Source of the DNA: Pseudoflavonifractor sp964504285
GTDB taxonomy: Bacteria > Bacillota > Clostridia > Oscillospirales > Oscillospiraceae
NCBI GenBank assembly: GCA_964504285.1
Contig: CAZDDZ010000003.1
Coordinates: forward strand, 38,313-102,312
Length of the DNA stretch: 64,000 nt
Reading direction: 5' to 3'
Positions within the stretch are counted from its first letter, which is position 1, and the number at the start of each line of letters is the position of its first letter. The notes under the pieces are model-generated. The model had not been told where the DNA came from. It saw only the letters and a list, made by a program, of their open reading frames with translations, and searched no databases. Position numbers and translations under genes: made by a program. This document shows, in pieces, positions 24,237-32,064 of this stretch.

Positions 24237-24808
24237 GAAACCGCTGATTAAATCCCGCCGCATGTCTTGGCGGTGTCTTTTCTGCCCGGACTAAGCCAAT
24301 TTGGGAAACGCTTTAAAGCATGCAAAAATAAATCTAAGCTGGAGAAACATAGCGGCCATAATTGTCGAAACGCGCGGGGCGTGCCTGATACACATGACCC
24401 GCGGGCGTTGTACTCCGAAATGCTGTGTTTTGCATGTTATCCACGGCAAAAATGCAAAACAGAAGAAGGGCGCATGGTGTCGACTTTTTTATTTAAACAG
24501 AAGAAAAGCCCTTGATTTCCTTAAATAGGGGGTTTTTTAAAAACGGTATTGCCCACAGCGCACAAATGTTTCTCTCTTGCGAAATAATTGGTGGACATTA
24601 TTGCATATATAAGTCCACCACTGGAGAACATATGCAAGATTTGCCGTCTTATCCATCAATTCACCCAGCCTTTGCCCTTGACGGATAGGGAATTGTGGGA
24701 TAAAATAAACAGACCATTTTTATTCTCCGGGCATGTGCCCCTTTTGGGTGGCAGCCGAAAAAGACATGGGCCGGGCGGATAGGGAAACAGCGATTAGGAA
24801 GTGAAGAG
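24237..24808. other. Non-coding region upstream of opp operon
   Basis: I see no credible gene here; the short open frames lack ribosome sites and family signal. Base composition is more AT-rich than in the genes. Visible elements are an inverted repeat GGTGGAC/GTCCACC (24590-24596 and 24613-24619) and a promoter (24678-24706). Confidence 0.6.
24678..24706 (+). promoter_or_regulatory. Promoter of oppBCDF
   Basis: TTGACG (24678-24683) and TAAAAT (24701-24706) with a 17-base spacer, about 100 bases before oppB. Confidence 0.65.
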
Positions 24809-25756
24809 ATGGCAAAATTTGTTTTGAAACGTGTGCTGATGGCGGTTCTCACGGTGTTCATCGTGGCGACCATTACCTTCGGCCTAATGCAGGCCGCTCC
24901 GGGCAACCCCTGGCTGGCTGAAAAGAATCCGCCCCAGAGCGTGATTGATGAGCTCAACAAAAAATACGGCTTAGATAAGTCCGTCCCCGAGCAGTATGCC
25001 ATTTATATGGGCAAGCTGCTTCAGGGCGATTTCGGCGTGTCCATTAAGACTCAGAAGAACCGGCCCGTCATGGATATTATTACCGAAAAGTTTCCTATTT
25101 CGGCTAAAATTGGTGTAATCTCCCTGGTTTGGGCTGTGGCGGTGGGTATTCCCCTGGGCTGTCTGGCCGCCTATCGCCGGGGCAAGATGACCGACAGTAT
25201 TCTGCGGGTGGTCTGTACCTTGGGCGTTTCGCTGCCCGGTTTCGTAGTGGCGACGGTGCTGATGATACTATTCTGCGGAGGTGTTCCGTCACTTACCATA
25301 TTCCCGGGTACGTTTAACGAGGCGAACGGCGCAATCGGCTATGTACTGCCCTGCTTCTGCCTGGGTCTCTATCCCATGTGTTATACCGCTCGGCTGACCC
25401 GGTCGTCCATGCTGGACGCGGTCAATCAGGAATACATTAAGACCGCCCGGGCGAAGGGTCTGAAAACTGGCAAAATTCTCTTTAAGCACGCCCTGCGCAA
25501 CGCGGTCATCCCCGTAATCACCTACCTTGGGCCGCTGACCGCCTTTACCCTGTGCGGCGGCTTTGTGGTTGAGAAGGTTTTCGGCATTCCCGGTCTGGGC
25601 AAGTTCTTTATTGCCAGTATTCAGGCGCTGGACTATCCGCTGATTATGGGCACCGTTATTTTCCTGGCGTCCTTTATTGTTGTAATGAACCTGGTGGTAG
25701 ACCTTCTTTACAAAGTGGTCGATCCCCGTATCAATTTGTCTAAGGGGGGTAACTAA
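24809..25756 (+). CDS. oppB: Peptide ABC transporter permease OppB
   Basis: A 315-residue permease with six helices: FVLKRVLMAVLTVFIVATITFGLMQAAPGNPW at the start, and the EAA coupling loop YIKTARAKGLKTGKILFKHALRNAVIPVITYLG. The periplasmic domain after helix 1 (KNPPQSVIDELNKKYGLDKSVPEQY) is typical of OppB/DppB. It forms the channel with OppC for imported peptides. It is the first gene of a tight four-gene operon. Confidence 0.94.
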   Translation: MAKFVLKRVLMAVLTVFIVATITFGLMQAAPGNPWLAEKNPPQSVIDELNKKYGLDKSVPEQYAIYMGKLLQGDFGVSIKTQKNRPVMDIITEKFPISAKIGVISLVWAVAVGIPLGCLAAYRRGKMTDSILRVVCTLGVSLPGFVVATVLMILFCGGVPSLTIFPGTFNEANGAIGYVLPCFCLGLYPMCYTARLTRSSMLDAVNQEYIKTARAKGLKTGKILFKHALRNAVIPVITYLGPLTAFTLCGGFVVEKVFGIPGLGKFFIASIQALDYPLIMGTVIFLASFIVVMNLVVDLLYKVVDPRINLSKGGN

Positions 25757-25758
25757 GC

Positions 25759-27114
25759 GTGGCAAGAGAAAAGAAGATGAAGCGCTGCCCCATAGGCTCC
25801 CTCCAGGTGGATGTAGAACCGATTCTGGAGTGGAACAACCTCAAGCCGGAGGACTTCGCTCCCGCTACCAGCGAGGAGAAGGAAGATTTTATTCAGCAGC
25901 GCAAGAGCGTATCCTACTGGGCCGATGCCTGGCGGCGGCTGCGCAAGAACACGGTGGCCATGGTGGCGCTGGGCGTTTTGGTGGTTATTATCCTGTTCGC
26001 CTTTGTGGGCCCCATGATTGTGCCCTACGGCTACGAGCAGTTTAATAAGGGCGGAGAGAACCTCCACCCGTGGCACTATACCCTGGCCGATCAGAACCGG
26101 GTAGCCGAGGAGCTGGCCGCCCACAGCGGCGGCGAGGTGCTGGATCCCGAAACCGCCGTACAGCGCGCCATTGACGAGGCGGCAGCCAAGGGTGAGACCC
26201 TTTCCCCCGTGGCTATTGCAAAGATTCGCGGTCAGGCCAAGGCAGCCGCAGAGTCCGCCAACGAGTCGGGCGAGGTGCTTACCGAGGCACAGGTACGGCA
26301 GAAGCTGGGTATCCGCGCCAAAATCGGCGGCTACTCTAACGGCGAGCTCCAGCGGATGGAGAACGGCGAAAAGGTATTTCCTCACCTCTTTGGTACCGAT
26401 AAATTTGGCCGTGACATTATGGTTCGCGTAATGATCGGTACCCGGGTCTCCATGCTGGTGGGTGTTTGCGCCGCGTTGCTGGTGCTGGTGATCGGCGCGA
26501 CCTACGGTTCGATTTCCGGTTACTTCGGCGGCAAAGTTGACGTCGTCATGCAGCGCATTGTGGAAATTATTTACTCGGTACCCGAGGTGCTAGTTATTCT
26601 GCTTCTTTCCTCCATGCTGAAGGGCCCGCTGGAGGCATATATGAGCGGCGGCGGCGGCCTGAGCGGTCTTGCCACCGTGCTTGGCGCAAACCTTATTTCC
26701 ATGTTTATGGCCTTTGCTATGCTCTACTGGGTGTCCATGAGCCGTATCATTCGCGGCCAGGTACTCCAGATTAAGCAGCAGGAATATGTTACCGCCGCCC
26801 GCGCCCTGGGCGCGTCCAGCGGACGCATCATTAAAAAGCATCTGCTGCCCAACTGCATTGGGCAGCTGGTGGTTACCACCTGCCTGCAAATTCCCTCCGC
26901 TATTTTCCTGGAGTCCTTCCTGTCCTTCCTGGGTGTGGGCGTTTCCGCGCCCATGACCAGCCTGGGCTATATGGCCTCCGAAGCCCTGATGGGCATGTAC
27001 ACCTATCCCTACCGCCTGATTTTCCCGGCGATTATCCTGAGCATCATGATCCTCTCCTTCAACCTCTTTGGTGATGGTCTGCGGGACGCTCTGGACCCGA
27101 GACTGAAGAAATAA
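25759..27114 (+). CDS. oppC: Peptide ABC transporter permease OppC with a large insertion
   Basis: A 451-residue permease, about 150 longer than typical OppC. An N-terminal cytoplasmic part (1-65) is followed by helix 1 (VAMVALGVLVVIILFAFVGPMIV). An extra charged, Ala/Glu-rich, mostly helical segment of about 110 residues (roughly 95-205) comes next, before HLFGTDKFGRDIMVRVMIGTRVSMLVG, where the standard OppC core resumes. The EAA loop is EYVTAARALGASSGRIIKKHLLPNCIG. The insertion would face the outside. GTG at 25759 has AAGGGGGG nine bases upstream. Confidence 0.92.
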   Translation: MAREKKMKRCPIGSLQVDVEPILEWNNLKPEDFAPATSEEKEDFIQQRKSVSYWADAWRRLRKNTVAMVALGVLVVIILFAFVGPMIVPYGYEQFNKGGENLHPWHYTLADQNRVAEELAAHSGGEVLDPETAVQRAIDEAAAKGETLSPVAIAKIRGQAKAAAESANESGEVLTEAQVRQKLGIRAKIGGYSNGELQRMENGEKVFPHLFGTDKFGRDIMVRVMIGTRVSMLVGVCAALLVLVIGATYGSISGYFGGKVDVVMQRIVEIIYSVPEVLVILLLSSMLKGPLEAYMSGGGGLSGLATVLGANLISMFMAFAMLYWVSMSRIIRGQVLQIKQQEYVTAARALGASSGRIIKKHLLPNCIGQLVVTTCLQIPSAIFLESFLSFLGVGVSAPMTSLGYMASEALMGMYTYPYRLIFPAIILSIMILSFNLFGDGLRDALDPRLKK

Positions 27115-27130
27115 GAGAGGAGGAGACAAC

Positions 27131-28150
27131 ATGACTGAGAATAATCAAAACGGAAAACTCCTGGAGGTCAAAGACCTGAAGGTCTCCTTCTTTACCCCCG
27201 CAGGCGAGGTTAAGGCCGTGGGCGGTATCTCCTATGACCTGAGCTACGGCGAGGTCATGGGCGTGGTGGGCGAGTCGGGCTCCGGCAAGAGTGTGGAGGC
27301 TTACTCCATTATGGGCCTGCTCCAGTCACCCGGCAAGGTTATCGGCGGCTCTATTACCTTCGAGGGGCAGGACGTGCTGGCCAAGTCCGCCGACGAAATG
27401 ACTGATTTCCGGGGCAAGGAAGTTTCTATGATCTTCCAGAACCCCATGACCTGCCTAAACCCTGTTTACACCGTGGGTAACCAGCTCATTGAAGCGCTGC
27501 GGGCGCACGACAAGTCCATCTCCACGGCAGAGGCCGGAAAGCAGGCCATGGAAATGCTGGAGCTGGTGGGCATTAACAATGTGGAAAAGCGCATGAAGCA
27601 GTACCCACACGAATTTTCCGGCGGTATGCGCCAGCGTGTGATGATTGCCATGGGCCTGATTTGCCACCCCAAGCTCCTCATTGCTGACGAGCCGACCACC
27701 GCCCTGGATGTAACCATTCAGGCCCAGATTCTGGAGCTGATGAAGAGCCTTCAGAAAAAGACCAAAATGGGCATTATCTTTATTACCCACAACCTGGGCG
27801 TGGTGGCCGAGGTCTGCGATAAGGTCAGCGTTATGTATGCCGGCAAGATTGTGGAGCAAGGCCCTGTAAACGATATTTTCTATAAACCGGGCCACCCCTA
27901 TACCGTGGGACTGCTCCGCTCCATGCCCCGTGTGGACGCAGAGGAGTATGAGCGTCTGATTCCCATTGAGGGTACCCCTGTTGACATGCTCAACCCCCCC
28001 GCGGGCTGTCCCTTTGCCCCACGGTGTGAGCACGCCATGAAAATCTGCCTGAAGCAAATGCCACCTTATGTGGAGCTGGGCGAAAACCACCGGTCGGCCT
28101 GCTGGCTCCGGGTGGCCGAACAGAACAAGGAGGTGGAGACCAATGGCTGA
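27131..28150 (+). CDS. oppD: Peptide ABC transporter ATP-binding protein OppD
   Basis: A 339-residue ATPase. Walker A GESGSGKSV, signature FSGGMRQRVMIAMGL, Walker B LLIADEPTTALDV, and the C-terminal oligopeptide-transporter extension with a Cys cluster (NPPAGCPFAPRCEHAMKIC...SACWL) that in relatives binds an iron-sulfur cluster. It pairs with OppF to power OppBC. GAGGAGG precedes the ATG. Confidence 0.95.
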   Translation: MTENNQNGKLLEVKDLKVSFFTPAGEVKAVGGISYDLSYGEVMGVVGESGSGKSVEAYSIMGLLQSPGKVIGGSITFEGQDVLAKSADEMTDFRGKEVSMIFQNPMTCLNPVYTVGNQLIEALRAHDKSISTAEAGKQAMEMLELVGINNVEKRMKQYPHEFSGGMRQRVMIAMGLICHPKLLIADEPTTALDVTIQAQILELMKSLQKKTKMGIIFITHNLGVVAEVCDKVSVMYAGKIVEQGPVNDIFYKPGHPYTVGLLRSMPRVDAEEYERLIPIEGTPVDMLNPPAGCPFAPRCEHAMKICLKQMPPYVELGENHRSACWLRVAEQNKEVETNG

Positions 28151-29174
28151 GGATAAAGTGCTGCTGGAAGTACAGAACCTAAAGAAATACTTCCCTGTTA
28201 AGGGCACCAAGGGACCTGGTGTTCAGGCTGTTGAGAATGTCTCCCTCTATATTAAAAAGGGCGAGACCCTTGGCCTCGTTGGTGAGTCGGGCTGCGGCAA
28301 GACCACCCTGGGCCGCACCATTCTCCGGCTTCATGAGCCTACCTCCGGTAAAATTGTCTATGACGGCCAGACTATTTTTGAGGGGAGCGATCCCTTTAAG
28401 CTGGACGAAAAGGGTCAGCTGGTCAAAAAAAGAGTGCCCAAGCCCCAGGCTGTCAATATGCTCCCCTTCCGTCGCAAGATGCAGATTATCTTCCAGGACC
28501 CCTCCGCCTCGTTGGACCCCCGCATGACGGTGGGCGAGATTATCGGTGAGGCACTGGATATTCACAAGCTTTGCGACAACAAGGCCGAGCGTACTGATCG
28601 CATTAAGGAGCTTCTCTCACAGGTGGGCCTAAATACCGAACATGCCAACCGCTATCCTCATGAGTTCTCCGGCGGCCAGCAGCAGCGCGTCGGCATTGCC
28701 CGCGCCCTGGCGGTCAAGCCCGAGTTTATCGTCTGTGATGAGCCAATCTCCGCGTTGGACGTATCCATCCAGTCCCAAGTGGTGAACATGCTGGAGGATA
28801 TGCAGCAGGATTTGGGTCTTACCTACCTGTTTATTGCCCATGACCTCAGTGTGGTTCGGCATATTTCTAACCGCATTGGCGTGATGTATCTGGGTACCAT
28901 GGTGGAGTTGGGCGAGAGCTATGAGCTGAATAAAAACCCCATTCACCCCTACACCAAGACCCTTCTTTCCGCTGTGCCGGTACCCGACCCCGAGGTGTCC
29001 AAGTCCCGTCAGCGCATTGTGCTTGAGGGCGATATCCCCTCCCCCATGAATCCTCCCTCCGGCTGTCGGTTCCATACTCGCTGCCCCTATGCCACCGAGC
29101 AGTGCAAGCAGCAGGTGCCCGAATTTAAGGAGCACGCCCCCGGCCACTGGGCGGCCTGCCATTTGTTAGGGTAA
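28143..29174 (+). CDS. oppF: Peptide ABC transporter ATP-binding protein OppF
   Basis: A 343-residue ATPase. Walker A GESGCGKTTLG, signature FSGGQQQRVGIARAL, Walker B FIVCDEPISALDV, and the same C-terminal Cys pattern (GCRFHTRCPYATEQC). The ATG at 28143 overlaps the oppD stop by eight bases. The last 14 codons (HAPGHWAACHLLG end) belong to a 217-bp unit repeated downstream and interrupted by an assembly gap. Confidence 0.95.
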   Translation: MAEDKVLLEVQNLKKYFPVKGTKGPGVQAVENVSLYIKKGETLGLVGESGCGKTTLGRTILRLHEPTSGKIVYDGQTIFEGSDPFKLDEKGQLVKKRVPKPQAVNMLPFRRKMQIIFQDPSASLDPRMTVGEIIGEALDIHKLCDNKAERTDRIKELLSQVGLNTEHANRYPHEFSGGQQQRVGIARALAVKPEFIVCDEPISALDVSIQSQVVNMLEDMQQDLGLTYLFIAHDLSVVRHISNRIGVMYLGTMVELGESYELNKNPIHPYTKTLLSAVPVPDPEVSKSRQRIVLEGDIPSPMNPPSGCRFHTRCPYATEQCKQQVPEFKEHAPGHWAACHLLG

Positions 29175-29580
29175 GGACGGCTTTAGGCGGGCGGAGTGCT
29201 ACCCCTAATGGCGTGCTCCTGCGAGGGTCAGCGAGCCGCCGCGGAAGCGGCGTTCAAGGGTTTGCAAAGCAAACCTTGATGCCGGGCGAATTTACTTCGC
29301 CCGAGCAGATAAAAAATGGGTACCCATAAGGCGTAAGCCTTATGGGCGGCACGCCCCCGGCCACTGGGCGGCCTGCCATTTGTTAGGGTAAGGACGGCTT
29401 TAGNNNNNNNNNNNNNNNNNNNNNNNNNNNNNNNNNNNNNNNNNNNNNNNNNNNNNNNNNNNNNNNNNNNNNNNNNNNNNNNNNNNNNNNNNNNNNNNNN
29501 NNNGCGGGCGGAGTGCTACTCCTAATGGCGTGCTCCTGCGAGAGTCAGCGAGCCGCCGCGAAAGCGGCGTTCAAGGGTTT
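29132..29580 (+). repeat. Tandem array of oppF 3' end plus hairpin unit (217-bp period, contains gap)
   Basis: Unit 1 starts at 29132 and unit 2 at 29349. Unit 2 runs into 100 N (29404-29503) and the sequence resumes exactly in register at GCGGGCGG, ending by divergence at 29580. Hairpins: CGCCGC/GCGGCG (29237-29252), CAAGG.TTTGC with complement (29255-29278), CGGGCGAA/TTCGCCCG with TTTAC loop (29283-29303), and CCCATAAGGC/GCCTTATGGG (29323-29346), preceded by GGGTACCC. Confidence 0.8.
29404..29503. other. Assembly gap (100 N)
   Basis: Exactly 100 N inside the oppF tandem array. The length is a placeholder, and the repeat unit is in register across it. Confidence 0.98.
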
Positions 29581-29675
29581 AAGCAGTTCTCTTTTCTTGA
29601 CGCACCGTTGAAATTTGTGATATTTGGTGTCAGTTTGTCAACCTGCTTGAAAGTGTTGATGTTTTATTAACTGCA

Positions 29676-29730
29676 TGTAACGCCCTGACTTGCCTGCCAA
29701 AAGGCTGTGGCAGTAAGTCAGGGCGTTACA
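29676..29730. repeat. Long imperfect hairpin upstream of oppA
   Basis: TGTAACGCCCTGACTT (29676-29691) pairs with AAGTCAGGGCGTTACA (29715-29730), and CTGCC/GGCAG extends the stem. There is no T run on either side, so it is not a standard terminator. Confidence 0.6.
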
Positions 29731-29819
29731 TCTTAAAGAAAAATGTGCACGAGCAGAGGACAACCATCTTTATAACAAAAACATTTGTTGCAACAGTTCA
29801 TATTTTAGAAACAATTTGC

Positions 29820-29848
29820 TTTACATTGCAAAAGCGCCGTGGTATAAT
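29820..29848 (+). promoter_or_regulatory. Promoter of oppA
   Basis: TTTACA (29820-29825) and TATAAT (29843-29848) with a 17-base spacer. The leader of about 110 bases holds a GATGAAAA/TTTTCATC pair with TCCCC/GGGGA next to it, and a TGTATC/GATACA stem enclosing ACGCC/GGCGT, before the GGGAGG ribosome site. Confidence 0.75.
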
Positions 29849-29965
29849 ACCAACATGTCATGATGAAAATTCCTATGGATGTTTTCATCTCCCCGAGAGG
29901 GGAAATTTATCTTGTGTATCACGCCCCATGGCGTAACGATACAAAATGATTTGGGAGGTACAACA

Positions 29966-31729
29966 ATGAAAAAGACCAAGAAGCTCCTGTCTCTGCTTCT
30001 TGCCGGCGTTATGACGCTCGGCCTGCTGGCCGGCTGTGCCGGTGGCGGCGACAAGCCCAGCACTTCTCCTTCCGCTACCCCCGCACCCTCCAACAGTGAT
30101 GCACCTGTGGTCACTCCTGCCGCCGGCAGCTATGACGGCAAGAATCTGGCCGTCTGCCTGGCTTCCGAGCCCCAGAGCATTGACCCCGCCCTCAACTCTG
30201 CTGTTGACGGCGCCGTGATGCTTCAGCACTTCTTCGAGGGCCTCATGAAGTGGTCTGACAGCGGCAATGACGTGCCTGATGCCGAGGGCATTAACTATGC
30301 CACTCTGGTTCCCGGTCAGGCTGAGAGCTACACCAAGAGTGAGCCCAATGCCGATGGCGAGGTTACTTATACCTTTAAGATTCGTTCCGACGCTAAGTGG
30401 TCTGACGGTCAGCCCGTTACCGCCAATGACTTTGTGTACACCTGGCAGCGCCTGGCCAACCCCAAGACCGTTGCCGACTACTGCTACATGATCGACATGG
30501 TCAAGGGCTATGACGAGGTAAACGGCGGCACTGCCGACCCCTCTGCCCTGGCTGTTTCCGCCCCCGACGACCAGACCTTCGAGGTCGTTCTGACCTATGA
30601 CTGCCCCTACTTCCTGGAAATTGCTGCTTTCCCCGCTACTTTCCCCGTTCGCCAGGACATCGTGGATGCTGATCCCGAGAACTGGACCCGCAACGGCAAG
30701 TATGTGGGCAACGGCCCCTGGAAGATGGCCGAGTGGGTGCATGACTCCTACATCAAGGCTGTGCCCAACGAGAACCACTACGATGCGGCTAACCTCGGGC
30801 CCGAGACCATTACCTTCCAGCTGATGGAAGACAACAACGCCATGCTGGCTAACTTTAAGTCCGGCAGCCTGCAGTTCATCGAGGATATGCCTGTTGACGA
30901 AATCCCCAGCCTGATCAACGACGGCTCCCTCTACATCATGGACTACATTGGCACCTACTATGTCTGCTATCAGACCCAGAAGGCTCCCTTCGATAACGCC
31001 AAGGTTCGTCAGGCCTTTACTCTGGCCATTGACTCCAAGTACATCGTGGAGCAGGTTACCCAGACCGGTCAGGTTCCCGCCACTGGCTTTGTGCCCGCCG
31101 GCGTAGCCGACAAGGACGGCGCCAACGGCGCGGACTTCCGCACCACCGGTGGCGATTACTGGCAGGCTCCCCTGGATGATGCCACCTATCAGGCCAACTG
31201 CGAGAAGGCTCGTGAGCTTCTCAAGGAGGCTGGCTATGAGGGCGGCAAGGGCTTCCCCGTTGTTACCTACCTGTACAATACCTCCGACGCTCACCGCGCC
31301 GTAGGCGAGGCCCTCCAGCAGATGTGGAAGACCGAGCTGGGTGTTGACGTGCAGCTGCAGAACCAGGACTGGGCTTCCTTCCTGGAGTCCCGTAAGAAGG
31401 GTGATTATTCCATCGCCCGTAACGGCTGGATTGCCGACTACAACGATCCCATCTCCTTCCTGGACATGTGGCTCACCGGCGGCGGTAACAACGACGCCCA
31501 GTACTCCAATGCCGAGTACGATGCCGCTATCAAGGAGGCTAAGTCCACTGCTGACCCCGCCAAGCGTATGGAAGCTCTCCATCGTGCCGAGGACATCATC
31601 ATCGGCCAGGATTGGGCTCTGGGTCCCATCTACTTCTACACCAACAAGTGCATGCTTGATCCCAGCATCGACGGTGTGTTCTACACCCCGCTGGGCTACT
31701 ACATCTTCGGTTACGCTACCAAGAAGTAA
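29966..31729 (+). CDS. oppA: Peptide ABC transporter substrate-binding lipoprotein OppA
   Basis: A 587-residue family-5 substrate-binding protein. Lipoprotein signal KKTKKLLSLLLAGVMTLGLLAGC (lipobox LAGC), a Ser/Thr/Pro linker, then CLASEPQSIDPALNSAVDGAVMLQHFFEGL, KIRSDAKWSDGQPVTANDFVYTWQRL and the late NGWIADYNDPISFLDMW. It captures peptides for OppBCDF, encoded upstream as a separate unit with its own promoter and terminator, which allows a higher level of the binding protein. Confidence 0.95.
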   Translation: MKKTKKLLSLLLAGVMTLGLLAGCAGGGDKPSTSPSATPAPSNSDAPVVTPAAGSYDGKNLAVCLASEPQSIDPALNSAVDGAVMLQHFFEGLMKWSDSGNDVPDAEGINYATLVPGQAESYTKSEPNADGEVTYTFKIRSDAKWSDGQPVTANDFVYTWQRLANPKTVADYCYMIDMVKGYDEVNGGTADPSALAVSAPDDQTFEVVLTYDCPYFLEIAAFPATFPVRQDIVDADPENWTRNGKYVGNGPWKMAEWVHDSYIKAVPNENHYDAANLGPETITFQLMEDNNAMLANFKSGSLQFIEDMPVDEIPSLINDGSLYIMDYIGTYYVCYQTQKAPFDNAKVRQAFTLAIDSKYIVEQVTQTGQVPATGFVPAGVADKDGANGADFRTTGGDYWQAPLDDATYQANCEKARELLKEAGYEGGKGFPVVTYLYNTSDAHRAVGEALQQMWKTELGVDVQLQNQDWASFLESRKKGDYSIARNGWIADYNDPISFLDMWLTGGGNNDAQYSNAEYDAAIKEAKSTADPAKRMEALHRAEDIIIGQDWALGPIYFYTNKCMLDPSIDGVFYTPLGYYIFGYATKK

Positions 31730-31738
31730 ATTAAAACC

Positions 31739-31769
31739 AAAGGGACCGGCCGATTGGCCGGTCCCTTTT
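31739..31769 (+). terminator. Terminator of oppA
   Basis: AAAGGGACCGGCC (31739-31751) pairs with GGCCGGTCCCTTT around the loop GATT, ending in T. Confidence 0.9.
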
Positions 31770-31936
31770 GCATGTGGAGGAAGCATAGTTTCGGTTTAAC
31801 CGTATAAGAAGCGCCGCCGTATCCTACCGCTGTACTACCCAACCACAAACTCGTACTCTGCCGGTGAAATAATACGGAATGGAATTAGGGATACCCGCCC
31901 TCTGTATGGTGGTGTTCTTTTGTTAATCTGCATTAA

Positions 31937-31954
31937 AATGAATATACATTCATG
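31937..31954. promoter_or_regulatory. ARG-box-like palindrome
   Basis: AATGAATATACATTCATG matches 16 of 18 positions of the arginine repressor site (WNTGAATWWWWATTCANW). It lies 38 bases upstream of the -35 box of the amino acid transporter operon, which suggests ArgR/AhrC control and an arginine-type substrate. Confidence 0.6.
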
Positions 31955-31991
31955 CGGAATCGTGCTAAACCAACAAATATGCAAAAAAGGC

Positions 31992-32020
31992 TTGCGTTAT
32001 TCAGAGAATGAGTGTATAAT
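31992..32020 (+). promoter_or_regulatory. Promoter of the amino acid ABC operon
   Basis: TTGCGT (31992-31997) and TATAAT (32015-32020), 17 bases apart, 45 bases before the start codon. Confidence 0.7.
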
Positions 32021-32064
32021 CCTGTTATCATCCAATGACAGGAAACAATGAGGAGAGAATAAAT

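Noticed and set aside
24267..24528. Small genes in the region before oppB
   Set aside because: Overlapping short frames with no ribosome sites and no recognisable family. They probably arise by chance.
29885..31786. 633-residue open frame on the minus strand
   Set aside because: Antisense to oppA. Composition is Gly/Val/Leu/His rich as expected from a reversed GC-rich gene; no domain recognised.
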